A stretch of 64,000 bases of DNA from Oscillospiraceae bacterium (GTDB lineage: Bacteria > Bacillota > Clostridia > Oscillospirales > Ruminococcaceae). The DNA lies in assembly GCA_009783205.1 (NCBI GenBank), contig WRHO01000006.1, positions 1 through 64,000 on the forward strand, in the 5' to 3' direction. The notes beneath the pieces are model-generated. The model saw only the letters and a program-made list of their open reading frames with translations. It was not told the DNA's origin and made no database searches. This document shows positions 19,020 through 28,279 of this stretch, piece by piece (the first letter of the stretch is position 1; every line of letters starts with the position of its first letter). The position numbers and the translations under genes were made by a program.

Positions 19020-20904
19020 ATTGAACGATTCAGAGCGTATTATCGCGCTTGCGGGAAACCCAAATGTCGGGAAATCTACCGTTTTCAATTATTTGACGGG
19101 TATGAAACAGCATACGGGCAATTGGGCGGGAAAGACGGTGGTAAACGCACGAGGTCGATATTGTTTTAACAACCGCGATTACATACTCGTAGATTTGCCG
19201 GGTACATATTCAATTACGGCACATTCGGCAGAAGAAGAGGTTGCGAGGGATTTTATACTAAACGGCGGCGCGGACGCAACAATTGTTGTATGCGACGCTA
19301 CTTGTTTAGAGCGCAATCTTAATCTCGTTATGCAAATAATGGAAATAACACCTAATGCTATAGTTTGTGCAAATTTACTCGATGAAGCCGAAAAAAAGAG
19401 TATTACTATTGATATTCAAGCTTTGGAAAAAGAACTCGGTATTCCCGTTGTCGGAACAAGCGCGAGAAGCGGAAAAGGGCTTACCGAGCTGATGAAGAGG
19501 GTGGAAGAGGTGTGCGCGGGAACGGGAGCAAGATTAACCGAAACGGCGCCTTTATTAAATACATCGGAAATAAGGTGGAAAAACGCCGAAAGAATCGCGT
19601 CAAAAGTGTGTATAGGCTGTAAAACTTGTTCCGGTTGCGGAAAATGCGGAACGTCTTCGGTCTTAAACAAACGCGACCGAAAATTAGATAAAATTCTTAC
19701 GAGCAGGTTGACGGGGATTCCCATTATGCTTGCGTTACTTTGTATAGTGTTTTGGATAACCGTTACGGGCGCGCAATATCCCTCTGATTTACTGTTTAAA
19801 GTGTTATTTTGGGTTGGTGACCGATTAGCGGCTTTGTTACATTGGTTTAATGTACCCGAATGGTTTAACGAGCTGATTATTATGGGGGTATACCGCGTTC
19901 TTGCGTGGGTTGTGGCGGTTATGCTTCCGCCAATGGCGATTTTTTTTCCGCTATTCACGCTTCTTGAGGATTTTGGATATCTGCCGAGGGTAGCGTTTAA
20001 TTTAGACCATCATTTTAAAAAGGCAAAAGCCTGTGGCAAACAAGCTCTGACAATGTGTATGGGATTTGGCTGTAACGCCGCCGGGGTAACGGGATGTCGT
20101 ATTATTGATTCTCCGCGCGAACGATTAATCGCAATTATTACAAACAATTTCGTAATATGTAACGGGAGATTTCCGACGTTAATCGCGATTATCTCTATGT
20201 TTTTTGTGGGAATGGCGGGCGGTGTTTTTGATACCTTATTATCCGCGCTAATTTTGACGGGCGTTATTATATTGGGGGTTATTCTTACGTTTTTAATATC
20301 ACGGTTACTTTCTGAAACTATTTTAAAAGGTGAGCCGTCGTCTTTTACATTAGAGCTTCCACCCTACAGAACGCCGCAAATCGGCAGGGTGATTGTGCGC
20401 TCGGTTTTTGACAGGACGTTATTTGTACTCGGAAGAGCCGTTGCGGTTGCCGTACCCGCGGGACTTGTCATATGGCTTCTTGCGAATATAAAGGCGGGTG
20501 ATATAAGCCTTTTAAATCATTGTTCATCTTTTATTGACCCGTTTGCAAGGATTTTTGGGTTAGACGGTGTTATTTTATTAGCGTTTATATTGGGGTTTCC
20601 CGCGAATGAAATAGTATTTCCGATTATCATAATGTCGTATATGTCCGCCGGAAGTATTTTGGAGATAGAAAGTCTTACGGAATTACGCGCATTATTGACA
20701 AATAACGGTTGGACATGGGTAACGGCGGTATCAACAATGATGTTTTGTCTTTGTCATTGGCCCTGTTCCACAGCCTGTCTCACGATAAAAAAAGAAACGG
20801 GCGGTGTAAAATGGGTAGGGGTTTCGATGCTCGTACCGACCGTAACGGGATTAATTATATGCTTTATTTTTACAACCGCAGTGCGTTTATCGGGATTAAT
20901 ATAG
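19012..20904 (+). CDS. feoB: Ferrous iron transporter B
   Basis: A 630-residue inner-membrane Fe(II) transporter. The N-terminal G domain has G1 GNPNVGKST, a TGNWAGKTV switch, G3 DLPGTYS and NLLDEAEKK. The membrane part holds gate motifs (GFGCNAAGVTGCRII and FPANEIVFPI) and a late WPCSTACLTIKKET. Between the G domain and first membrane helix is a cysteine cluster, CIGCKTCSGCGKCG, which is not standard in FeoB and could bind metal. It overlaps feoA and is followed after 18 bases by the YtaF-like gene. Confidence 0.95.
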   Translation: MIKLNDSERIIALAGNPNVGKSTVFNYLTGMKQHTGNWAGKTVVNARGRYCFNNRDYILVDLPGTYSITAHSAEEEVARDFILNGGADATIVVCDATCLERNLNLVMQIMEITPNAIVCANLLDEAEKKSITIDIQALEKELGIPVVGTSARSGKGLTELMKRVEEVCAGTGARLTETAPLLNTSEIRWKNAERIASKVCIGCKTCSGCGKCGTSSVLNKRDRKLDKILTSRLTGIPIMLALLCIVFWITVTGAQYPSDLLFKVLFWVGDRLAALLHWFNVPEWFNELIIMGVYRVLAWVVAVMLPPMAIFFPLFTLLEDFGYLPRVAFNLDHHFKKAKACGKQALTMCMGFGCNAAGVTGCRIIDSPRERLIAIITNNFVICNGRFPTLIAIISMFFVGMAGGVFDTLLSALILTGVIILGVILTFLISRLLSETILKGEPSSFTLELPPYRTPQIGRVIVRSVFDRTLFVLGRAVAVAVPAGLVIWLLANIKAGDISLLNHCSSFIDPFARIFGLDGVILLAFILGFPANEIVFPIIIMSYMSAGSILEIESLTELRALLTNNGWTWVTAVSTMMFCLCHWPCSTACLTIKKETGGVKWVGVSMLVPTVTGLIICFIFTTAVRLSGLI

Positions 20905-20922
20905 AGAATAGGAGTAATTTTA

Positions 20923-21564
20923 ATGAGCTTAATATCGGCAATTGTTTCCGCCGCATTAATCGCGGCATCGTTGTCAATCGACTCGTTTGCGGCGGCGTTC
21001 GCTTACGGGTGCAAGAAAATAAGAATTTCTATGCTGTCTTTAAACATTATAAACTTGATTTGCACAGGAATGTTGGGGTTATCGTTCTTTTTTGGTGCGC
21101 TACTTCTCAATTACATACCCGAACAGGTTGCTTTAATTTTATCGTTTACAATACTTTTTATCATAGGTCTTACAAAGCTTTTCGACAGTATTACAAAATC
21201 AATTATTCGAAAACATACAAACTTAAGTAAAGAAATTAATCTTTCTGTATTTAATTTCAAATTGCTTTTACGGCTGTATGCCGACCCGGAAGCGGCGGAC
21301 GCAGATGTATCAAAAAGTATTTCTCCCGGTGAAGCGGTTGTATTAGCTGTTTCGGTGTCATTAGACGGGATTGCCGTGGGGTTCAGCGCGGCGATGTTGG
21401 GTGTTAATGTTTGGGCCATTATTATATTCTCGCTCATCACAGATTTTATCGCGCTAACACTCGGCGGTTGGCTCGGAAATAGAATTGCTCATAAATTGAG
21501 GTTTAATATATCATGGATAGCCGGATTAATATTGATTGGTCTTGCGATTGAGAAATTGATATAG
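20923..21564 (+). CDS. ytaF: YtaF/MntP-family membrane protein
   Basis: A 213-residue membrane protein with two related halves, each with a conserved polar motif: SIDSFAAAFAYG near the N-terminus and SLDGIAVGFSAA in the second half. This is the arrangement of YtaF (a sporulation-associated protein of unknown activity) and MntP (manganese exporter). The central ~45-residue cytoplasmic loop and AVVLAVSVSLDGIAVG favour YtaF. Being 18 bases after feoB suggests a link with divalent metal handling. Confidence 0.8.
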   Translation: MSLISAIVSAALIAASLSIDSFAAAFAYGCKKIRISMLSLNIINLICTGMLGLSFFFGALLLNYIPEQVALILSFTILFIIGLTKLFDSITKSIIRKHTNLSKEINLSVFNFKLLLRLYADPEAADADVSKSISPGEAVVLAVSVSLDGIAVGFSAAMLGVNVWAIIIFSLITDFIALTLGGWLGNRIAHKLRFNISWIAGLILIGLAIEKLI

Positions 21565-21574
21565 TATGTGGGTT

Positions 21575-22537
21575 TTTTGGAAGTTAAAGATATTATGTAT
21601 TGACAACTGTAAAGACGAAATTTAAAAAGTTCCGTAACATCGTCTTTATATTCGGGGAGCAAGTGTATATAATACTCCGTCACTTTATATGCGTTTTGCT
21701 TGCAATGCTCTAAAAGCAATTGCTTCAGTTTTTCTTCAATCAAGATTTTAACATAAATACCGCGATGACTGTTGTCGCCAATTTTTTTCAAAATATCTTG
21801 GACGACGTTACTCCACTCGCTTTTATTATATAGTTTTTTCAGCTTTAAGAAATAGTTAAAATTATCATTTAACACAAAAGCAGTCGCAAGTTCTATCTGA
21901 GCGGATTTATTATTGGTTTTTTCGTATACTGAATACCGAAGTTCTTTCCATTGTTTGAGTAGACCCGAAAATTCTGAATCTTTATTCTCTCCGTCTATAC
22001 ACAAGTTTACGGCGCGGTCGTATTGCCGGGAATATCACGGTATTCTATGTATCCCTATCGAGTTACCGCTTTAATCGTGCTTCTAATCAGCTTTTGCGCA
22101 GATTCCAATATATCGGATTTGTAGGCATAACGCAAGAGTATTTCCTCTTTAATTCGCTTGTCTTTCTTTGCAAATTCAAGCAAAAGCGAAAGAATAACCT
22201 GTTTATCCAAACCCTCGAGATTTTTTATTGCAGATTTCGACTTCGGCTTTGATTTAGTTTTTTTCTGAAGCTCATCGCGAATGGCATAAAACACCGACGC
22301 TTGATGCTTGCAATGCACGTTCATGTCATACGGGCAGTCGCAATCCGTTTCGGTGATTTCATTTTTCGCAGACAACATAACCGTTACGGTATAATCATCG
22401 TTACCCGATACTTCCGCAGTCCATACATTGTCGTCCGTGTCACATTCTAAAGAAACGATATTACCGGATTTATAATAATCCAATCCTCGTTTAAGAATTA
22501 TACAGTCAAAATAATCTTCAAAGTTGTTTATATTCAC
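21575..22537 (-). pseudogene. SWIM zinc-finger protein, broken
   Basis: The first 160 codons carry the SWIM zinc motif (CDCPYDMNVHCKHQ) and read to IKAVTR, then hit TAG where relatives continue with a basic residue and GYIEYRD; that sequence is still visible after the stop. About 20 codons later the reading frame changes, and the track shows the second part as ORF 21489..22004 (FSGLLKQWKELRYSVYEK ... YYIHLLPEYKDDVTELF). A middle section present in intact family members appears deleted. The 3' end runs antisense into ytaF. At least a nonsense change, a frameshift and a deletion make this a pseudogene. Confidence 0.75.
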
Positions 22538-22964
22538 AATCTATACCTCTTTTTTAATCTTGGCAAGTCTGACGAGTTCATTTTATTGTTGGATTTACTG
22601 TATAAATTGCGGCGGCAAATATGCCGAAGACGGATGCACCTGCTATAATGATTATAAAGATGAAATTTTTATATTTATTGTTGAAGACGATGATACAGAA
22701 AATTATTTTATCGAAATAGCAAACAACACGGAAAACGCTATTTCCACAAAAGGGTTATATCTCACCAACGATGACGATTTATTAAAATGGCAAATGCCAG
22801 CCATTATTATTAGAGAGGGTGAAACCATTCGTTTTATAACCGAAGATAATAATGCTTATTTTGCTTTAAAAAGATTACAGACAAACTTTAATTTGAGCGT
22901 TGGGGACGTAGTGTATTTAACCGATGCGACCGAGAATATTATTTCGTGGGCTGAGGTAGATTGA
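22524..22964 (+). pseudogene. Orphan lamin-tail-like C-terminal domain
   Basis: From about codon 30 the product matches the C-terminal domain of the giant GLUG protein: ENYFIEIANNTENAISTKGL, LLKWQMPAIIIREGETI, LQTNFNLSVGDVVYLTD. A short cysteine-bearing lead (CINCGGKYAEDGCTC) recalls the same protein's Cys-rich region. The upstream part reads across the start of the SWIM pseudogene on the other strand and has no convincing ribosome site. It is probably the 3' remnant of a lost large surface-protein gene. Confidence 0.6.
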
Positions 22965-22971
22965 AAGAAAT

Positions 22972-23007
22972 AAAGAGTATAGCAGGGTTATCCCGCTATA
23001 CTCTTTA
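22972..23007. terminator. Bidirectional terminator hairpin
   Basis: AAAGAGTATAGC pairs perfectly with GCTATACTCTTT around an 11-base loop. It lies between the convergent fragment 22524..22964 and the O-antigen-ligase-like gene, and its stem includes the last codons of the latter. Confidence 0.65.
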
Positions 23008-24463
23008 TCCGCTCGATTTCGTCAAGCAAATCATACCCCTCGCCCCAATATGGTGCCTTTTCAATACATAATAACGCATATTTCTCCGCTTTTATAAAGT
23101 CATCATTCTGCAAATAATACAACGAGTGCAAATAATAAGCAAAATAATTAGGCTTTTTCATATCGGGAATGGCTTTTTCGACATTAAGTCTGACGGCATA
23201 TTCGGTTTGGAGCAATTCGGCTTGAGTGTCGTTCGGTAAGAGAAAATTACGACCGCCGAGCGTTGCCCGTGCCTCTTCATAATTGCCGTTACTCGCCGCC
23301 CATTGCGCGCGGTTTTTTGTCGCCACCGGTACGAGCATTATAAGACAAATGATGAGCGAAACCGCGAACATCGCTGTAGCGGGCGTTTTTTGTTTAACGC
23401 TTTTCGGCTTTATCTGCGTTTTTTTCTCATCTGTAGTTATTAGCGAGTCGGGCTTGAGCGACGCGCCTATACATAAGAATAATAGCATTATAATTGCTAA
23501 AAACGAAAAAGATATATCCGCCGCCGCGTGCAAAAGAATCATTATAGCGGCTATAGTATATTTCCCAAAGGTTTGTTTACGCAACCAAAAAATAATTAAA
23601 AAAACAACTGCGGCTAAGGCTAAGAATCCCCCCGCCAATCCGATTTGTATATACCCGCAATGCGGAATCGCGGCGATATAATCGCGTGTTTGGTATTCGC
23701 GAAAATAAAACGCCCATGCGCCCGGGCCTATCCCCAAAGGGTTATGCAAAATGGTACCTATGCCGTCCGTAATATGCACAACGCGCTCGCCAAATGTAGC
23801 AAACGGCTGTAACCCGCGCAACGAGATTACACCTATTAATGCAAAAAGCGCGACAACGACTCCCGCCGCGGTTTGTTTAAACGCCTTTTTGCTTATTCCG
23901 TATACAATCCACCCCAAGGCATATACCGCTATTGCTCCGACCGATTGCGTCATAATAAGCGCGATTTCCATTAAAAAAGCCCAGTCTCTCGTCTTTTTTC
24001 GCCACGAAAGCCTTGTTAAAAAAGCACAAACAGCTAAAAATATCCCCGTAGCATTTGCATATTGAAAAACGCCGTAAACCCTCCCGTTTTCCACCATTCC
24101 GCGCAACGGAAGCAACCCGTATAAAGCCAAAAAACCTGTACCGGCTACTATTTGTCCCGCAAAAAACACAATCGAATCGACATCTGTGTTAATATTTAAA
24201 ACGAGTAAAAACCATAAAAAAGCGATGACAAGCTTTATAACGCCTATCCACCCCTCGGCGCGCGCCCCGTTGAACAATGTCGATATAACAAATGTGCATA
24301 CTAATCCGCAGAATAAACGCAATACGGCTTTTGATGGGGCGGTACGGAATTTGAAAATCAACATTACCGATATAACGCCGCCACAGAAAAACCACGCAAT
24401 GTCGGAAAATCCCCCCTGCCAAAGCGTGGTTACTGAGAAAAATGCAGTTATGAACCCTACCAA
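22988..24463 (-). CDS. O-antigen ligase-like (Wzy_C) membrane protein
   Basis: A polytopic membrane protein with about 10-11 predicted helices and the Wzy_C/WaaL core. GVFQYANATGIFLAVCAF lies near the middle, followed by HNPLGIGPGAWAFYFREYQ, typical of the periplasmic loop of polymerases and ligases of surface polysaccharides. The ~90 C-terminal residues look TPR-like (YEEARATLGG, FIKAEKYALLCIEKAPYWGE). The track start at 24487 lies inside the LRR gene. AAGGAG with 7-base spacing points to a TTG start at 24463, immediately after the LRR stop. It is probably co-expressed with the LRR surface protein. The substrate is unknown. Confidence 0.75.
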   Translation of the reverse strand: MVGFITAFFSVTTLWQGGFSDIAWFFCGGVISVMLIFKFRTAPSKAVLRLFCGLVCTFVISTLFNGARAEGWIGVIKLVIAFLWFLLVLNINTDVDSIVFFAGQIVAGTGFLALYGLLPLRGMVENGRVYGVFQYANATGIFLAVCAFLTRLSWRKKTRDWAFLMEIALIMTQSVGAIAVYALGWIVYGISKKAFKQTAAGVVVALFALIGVISLRGLQPFATFGERVVHITDGIGTILHNPLGIGPGAWAFYFREYQTRDYIAAIPHCGYIQIGLAGGFLALAAVVFLIIFWLRKQTFGKYTIAAIMILLHAAADISFSFLAIIMLLFLCIGASLKPDSLITTDEKKTQIKPKSVKQKTPATAMFAVSLIICLIMLVPVATKNRAQWAASNGNYEEARATLGGRNFLLPNDTQAELLQTEYAVRLNVEKAIPDMKKPNYFAYYLHSLYYLQNDDFIKAEKYALLCIEKAPYWGEGYDLLDEIERIKSIAG

Positions 24464-24464
24464 T

Positions 24465-27400
24465 CTACCACTCCTTACCATCGACAAGCCCTACCAAATA
24501 CTGTAAAACTTCAATTCCGCAGAAAATTGTAGGTTCGCCCGCCGCCTTGCCCTCCGCGCTCAGTATTGCGGCATAAAATGCGTTCCCGCACAAGCCTATT
24601 TGCGCGTCCGGTAATTTAACAAGATACAAGAGAATTTCCATAAAATCGAATATTTCGGGTTCATTCGTTCCGCGTATACACCCCTTAATCGAAGAATAAC
24701 CCTCATTAGAAATCTTCACGCATAAATCACACTCGGCGCATGGCTCGAGCGGAAGCGGCGGAATATCGTCGGTTGACCACGTTGATTCGGGTGTTGTTTC
24801 CGTCACGGGAACTGTGGTTGAAACAGGCGGTTGCGTTGTCTCTGGTGCCCCACTTACGGTTACAAGCGATGTCGCGGTCTCGGTCACCGTTACAAGCGTT
24901 GTCGCGGTCTCGGTTGCGGTTGCAAGCGTTGTCGCGGTCTCGGTTGCGGTTACAAGCGTTGTCGCGGTCTCGGTTGCGGTTACAAGCGTTGTCGCGGTCT
25001 CGGTTGCGGTTACAAGCGTTGTCGCGGTATCGGTCACAGTTACAAGCGTTGTCGCAGTCTCGGTTGCGGTTGCAAGCGTTGTCGCGGTCTCGGTTGCGGT
25101 TACAAACATTGTCGCGGTCTCGGTTGCGGTTACAAGTGTTGTCGCGGTCTCGGTTGCGGTTACAAGCGTTATCGCGGTCTCGGTTGCGGTTACAAGCGTT
25201 ATCGCGGTCTCGGTTGCGGTTGCAAGCGTTGTCGCGGTCTCGGTTGCGGTTGCAAGCGTTGTCGCGGTCTCGGTTGCGGTTGCAAGCGTTGTCGCAGTCT
25301 CGGTTGCGGTTACAAGTGTTGTTGCAGTCGAGGTTGCTGTTATAGTTGACGCCGCAGATGTTGTTGCGGTTGTAATCGGTGCGGTAGTGGTGTCGGGTGG
25401 CGTGGTTGTGGTTTCGGGAGGAGATGTCACGAGATTTAATGGGTCGCACACAGTACAATCCGGGTCGTCACAGGTGTCTTCGCCGTCGGGACATATGTCA
25501 CAGCATTTAATGTTACAGCTATAATAATCAATATTATTCTCTATGCAAAAGTCGCAGCATAAAAGCCGACAATAATGACACGGAGAATAATCATTATCGC
25601 TAATTGATTCATAGTCGGGATATTTCGTATCACACTCGGTACAAATATTAATGTAGTATGGGTCTTTTGAGTTCGTTAAGGGTATTATCGTCCCCCTCAT
25701 GTAACAATCATAGTAGTATTCATAGCCGCAATCGGTACAGGTGTCCGTTCTAATACACTTTTCGTCTGTTACATCAATGTTCCAGTCGCCTTCAACGACC
25801 GTATCTACAACGCGGCAACCGCGCCATACGGAGTAATAGTCACACTCGGTACAATATTCGCTTTTATAGGTACATTTGCTCTTCTCGCGTTGCAGAATCG
25901 TCCCCTTTTCACTGCAATAACCGGCAAAATCGTTACCGCAGACGGTACATATCCCCGTACCTCTGCAACGGCTGAAGGCTTTATATTTTGTAGTATAAAA
26001 AGTATCGTCTATAAAGTCTCTGCCTACTGCCCAACTTGTGGAGGACGGTGAAACGCCCCAGCCGCCCCATACAACCGTTCCGTTTTCCTTACAACTGTAA
26101 ACCGCGTTATACCGTGTATCGCATAAAGGACAAAAATCCCACGTTGCACAAACATCGCTGTATCTCTCTAAAAGACTTTCGTCACAGTCGAGGTCGAAAT
26201 ATGCTAAATAATCACAATCCGGACAGATATAAGAAATCATACACACATCACGAACGGGGTTTTCCCAATCGACATTTTCGTGGTAACAACAGTCTTGACA
26301 CCCCCGCACCCCACATCTGCCGCTTTCACCAAAACAAGAAACACAACCACATTCGCCGCATCCGCCGCAATCGAATCTTTGCGGGTAATATGATAGCTCT
26401 CCATCCACCCGACCGCCCGTGTTATTATCAGTGATTTCTTGTATCCTTTCGATTGAGGCTTGTACCTCCGGGTCGTCTAAATCTATAGAATTGTATTGTA
26501 CATTAAAATTAATAAGATTATCTAAATGCTCAAACGATGTCAAGGATGTAAAAAAATTCCAACTGCAATTTATATACTCGAGTTCGGTATTTGCCGATAA
26601 ATCGAGGGTTGTAAGCTGATTATTATAACAGAATAAACTTTCAAGTTCGGTGTTTGCCGATAAATCGAGTTCGGAAAGCATATTCCAACCGCAATCTATA
26701 TACAAAAGCTTTTGGTTTGCCGATAAATCGAGGGTTGTAAGCTGATTATTGTAGCAGTATAATGTTTCAAGCTCAGTATTTGCCGATATATCGAGGGTCG
26801 TAAGTTGATTATTGTTACATGATACAAATTCAAGCTCGGTGTTTGACGATAAATCGAGGGTCGTAAGCTGATTATCGTCACATATTAATATTCCAAGCAC
26901 TGTATTTGACGATAAATCGAGTTCTGAAAATTGATTATTTCTACAAAATAAAAAATCAAGCTCGGTATTTGCCGATAAGTCAAGTTCAGAAATTTGATTA
27001 TCGTCACATGATACAAATTCAAGCTTGGGATTTGCCGATATATCGAGTTCAGTAAACGAATTTTGATTACAACTTAAATTTCTCAACAAAGGATTTCCCG
27101 ATAAGTCGAGTTCGGTAAGTCGGTTATCGCTTAAATACAAAAATTCAAGAAGCGGATTTTTTGTTATATTAATGTTGGTAAGACTGCACTCTTCTATATC
27201 CAAAACGAAAAGTAAGGGATTGCCCGCGGCGTCAAGCTCGGTCAACTCATTTTCGCAACAGTATAACCATTCAAGGTTTATATTAGCAGAAATATCGAGC
27301 TCGGTTAATTGATTATCGTTACAGTTAAGTTCTTTAAGCGCGCCATTCTCCGAAATATCAAGCGACGTTAATTGATTATCACCGCAATAAAGAATCGTAA

Positions 27401-27998
27401 GCCCCGCGTTTTTTGATAAATCAAGTTCAGTCAATTGGTTACTGTCGCACGATAAGTCCGCAAGCGTCGGTGTGTTTGAAATATTAATATCCGTGATATC
27501 GTTATTGCTTACGTCCAAAACGTAGAGTGCGGTACAGTCCGAAACATCAACCTCGGTGATTTGTGTACCTCGCACTTGTAACACTTCGAGCGAGGACGAG
27601 CTTGATAAATCTAATATTCCCTCTAAATCGCGCAGTTCATCATAGTCCAAGCCTCCTTCCAAATCGTACAGTTCCTCATCATCATCATAGTCCCAACCAC
27701 CACCGCCTTTGTTTGGTACTAAGGAAACCCCAATGAGCGGTATAGGTATATCCGTCTCCACCCCAATGTCCCATGTAACCCCGTCCCATGTATCGGGTTC
27801 CTCTAAATCCCACCCGAGCTTCTCTAAATTGTCCCCTTGTAGTGCGAAAGCGACAAGCTTTTGATAATCGTTGTCGTTATAACCGTCCGGTGTAGGATAA
27901 TCCGCACCCGCAGGAACGGTAACCGGCGGCAATATCGTAAATACCGCCGCAATTGTTAAGAATAAGGACAATACACGTTTTTGTTTTAACACCTTCAT
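24465..27998 (-). CDS. Leucine-rich-repeat surface protein with Thr-rich stalk
   Basis: A 1177-residue exported protein. A signal peptide ends near PAGA. From ~110 to ~510 there are some 18 LRR units of the form NQLTTLDLSANTELE-L-C. Next is a Cys-rich zone with many CxxC pairs (for example CGGCGECGC). Then comes a Pro/Thr linker and a stalk of about 16 copies of TATETATTLV encoded by a 30-bp minisatellite. The C-terminus holds two degenerate dockerin-like helices (FMEILLYLVKLPD and GIEVLQYLVGLVDG) without calcium ligands. The start has AGGAG at good spacing and a promoter 160 bases upstream. Probable role is surface recognition or adhesion. Confidence 0.8.
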   Translation of the reverse strand: MKVLKQKRVLSLFLTIAAVFTILPPVTVPAGADYPTPDGYNDNDYQKLVAFALQGDNLEKLGWDLEEPDTWDGVTWDIGVETDIPIPLIGVSLVPNKGGGGWDYDDDEELYDLEGGLDYDELRDLEGILDLSSSSSLEVLQVRGTQITEVDVSDCTALYVLDVSNNDITDINISNTPTLADLSCDSNQLTELDLSKNAGLTILYCGDNQLTSLDISENGALKELNCNDNQLTELDISANINLEWLYCCENELTELDAAGNPLLFVLDIEECSLTNINITKNPLLEFLYLSDNRLTELDLSGNPLLRNLSCNQNSFTELDISANPKLEFVSCDDNQISELDLSANTELDFLFCRNNQFSELDLSSNTVLGILICDDNQLTTLDLSSNTELEFVSCNNNQLTTLDISANTELETLYCYNNQLTTLDLSANQKLLYIDCGWNMLSELDLSANTELESLFCYNNQLTTLDLSANTELEYINCSWNFFTSLTSFEHLDNLINFNVQYNSIDLDDPEVQASIERIQEITDNNTGGRVDGELSYYPQRFDCGGCGECGCVSCFGESGRCGVRGCQDCCYHENVDWENPVRDVCMISYICPDCDYLAYFDLDCDESLLERYSDVCATWDFCPLCDTRYNAVYSCKENGTVVWGGWGVSPSSTSWAVGRDFIDDTFYTTKYKAFSRCRGTGICTVCGNDFAGYCSEKGTILQREKSKCTYKSEYCTECDYYSVWRGCRVVDTVVEGDWNIDVTDEKCIRTDTCTDCGYEYYYDCYMRGTIIPLTNSKDPYYINICTECDTKYPDYESISDNDYSPCHYCRLLCCDFCIENNIDYYSCNIKCCDICPDGEDTCDDPDCTVCDPLNLVTSPPETTTTPPDTTTAPITTATTSAASTITATSTATTLVTATETATTLATATETATTLATATETATTLATATETAITLVTATETAITLVTATETATTLVTATETATMFVTATETATTLATATETATTLVTVTDTATTLVTATETATTLVTATETATTLVTATETATTLATATETATTLVTVTETATSLVTVSGAPETTQPPVSTTVPVTETTPESTWSTDDIPPLPLEPCAECDLCVKISNEGYSSIKGCIRGTNEPEIFDFMEILLYLVKLPDAQIGLCGNAFYAAILSAEGKAAGEPTIFCGIEVLQYLVGLVDGKEW
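24861..25330 (-). repeat. 30-bp coding minisatellite, about 16 copies
   Basis: The unit, plus strand, is near GTCGCGGTCTCGGTTGCGGT followed by TACAAGCGTT. It encodes TATETATTLV in the LRR gene. Copies differ by single bases such as GTT/ATT and GCGGT/CACCGT. Being a multiple of three, copy-number change keeps the frame. Long antisense ORFs here are artefacts of this period. Confidence 0.9.
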
Positions 27999-28159
27999 AA
28001 AACACTCCTATTTATAAAATACATATTTATACCCCGAAACGCATGAGCAAATATTCGCTCAAAATGCGAGTCGAGGTTTTTGACAGGGCAGGGAAGGATT
28101 CGAGTTTTTACTCTTTTTCGCTCGACTCTTCTCCCTCGCTTTTCTTGGTATCGTGTACC

Positions 28160-28188
28160 ATTATATCGTATATATGTTGAAAAGTCAA
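28160..28188 (-). promoter_or_regulatory. Promoter of the LRR surface-protein gene
   Basis: TTGACT, 17 bases, TATAAT on the minus strand, giving a leader of about 155 bases before the start at 27998. That leader also contains ORF 27995..28279, which I do not regard as a gene. Confidence 0.7.
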
Positions 28189-28279
28189 GTTTTTTATTTA
28201 AAATAAGCGAAATTTTTGTTTTATTAATATTACACAAAATCCCCCTTAATTCTACAAGAGGGATTGTATTTTCTGTCAA

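Noticed and set aside
24861-25330. A CRISPR-like array with 30-bp period
   Set aside because: There are no spacers; units are contiguous and in frame with the LRR protein, so it is a coding minisatellite.
24740-25524. Long ORFs on both strands across the Thr-rich stalk (201, 236, 172 and 243 residues)
   Set aside because: They are forced by the 30-bp tandem repeat, which has no stops in several frames. None has a ribosome site or recognisable sequence.
27995-28279. ORF of 94 residues upstream of the LRR gene
   Set aside because: It overlaps the promoter and leader, has no ribosome site and has a composition unlike protein.
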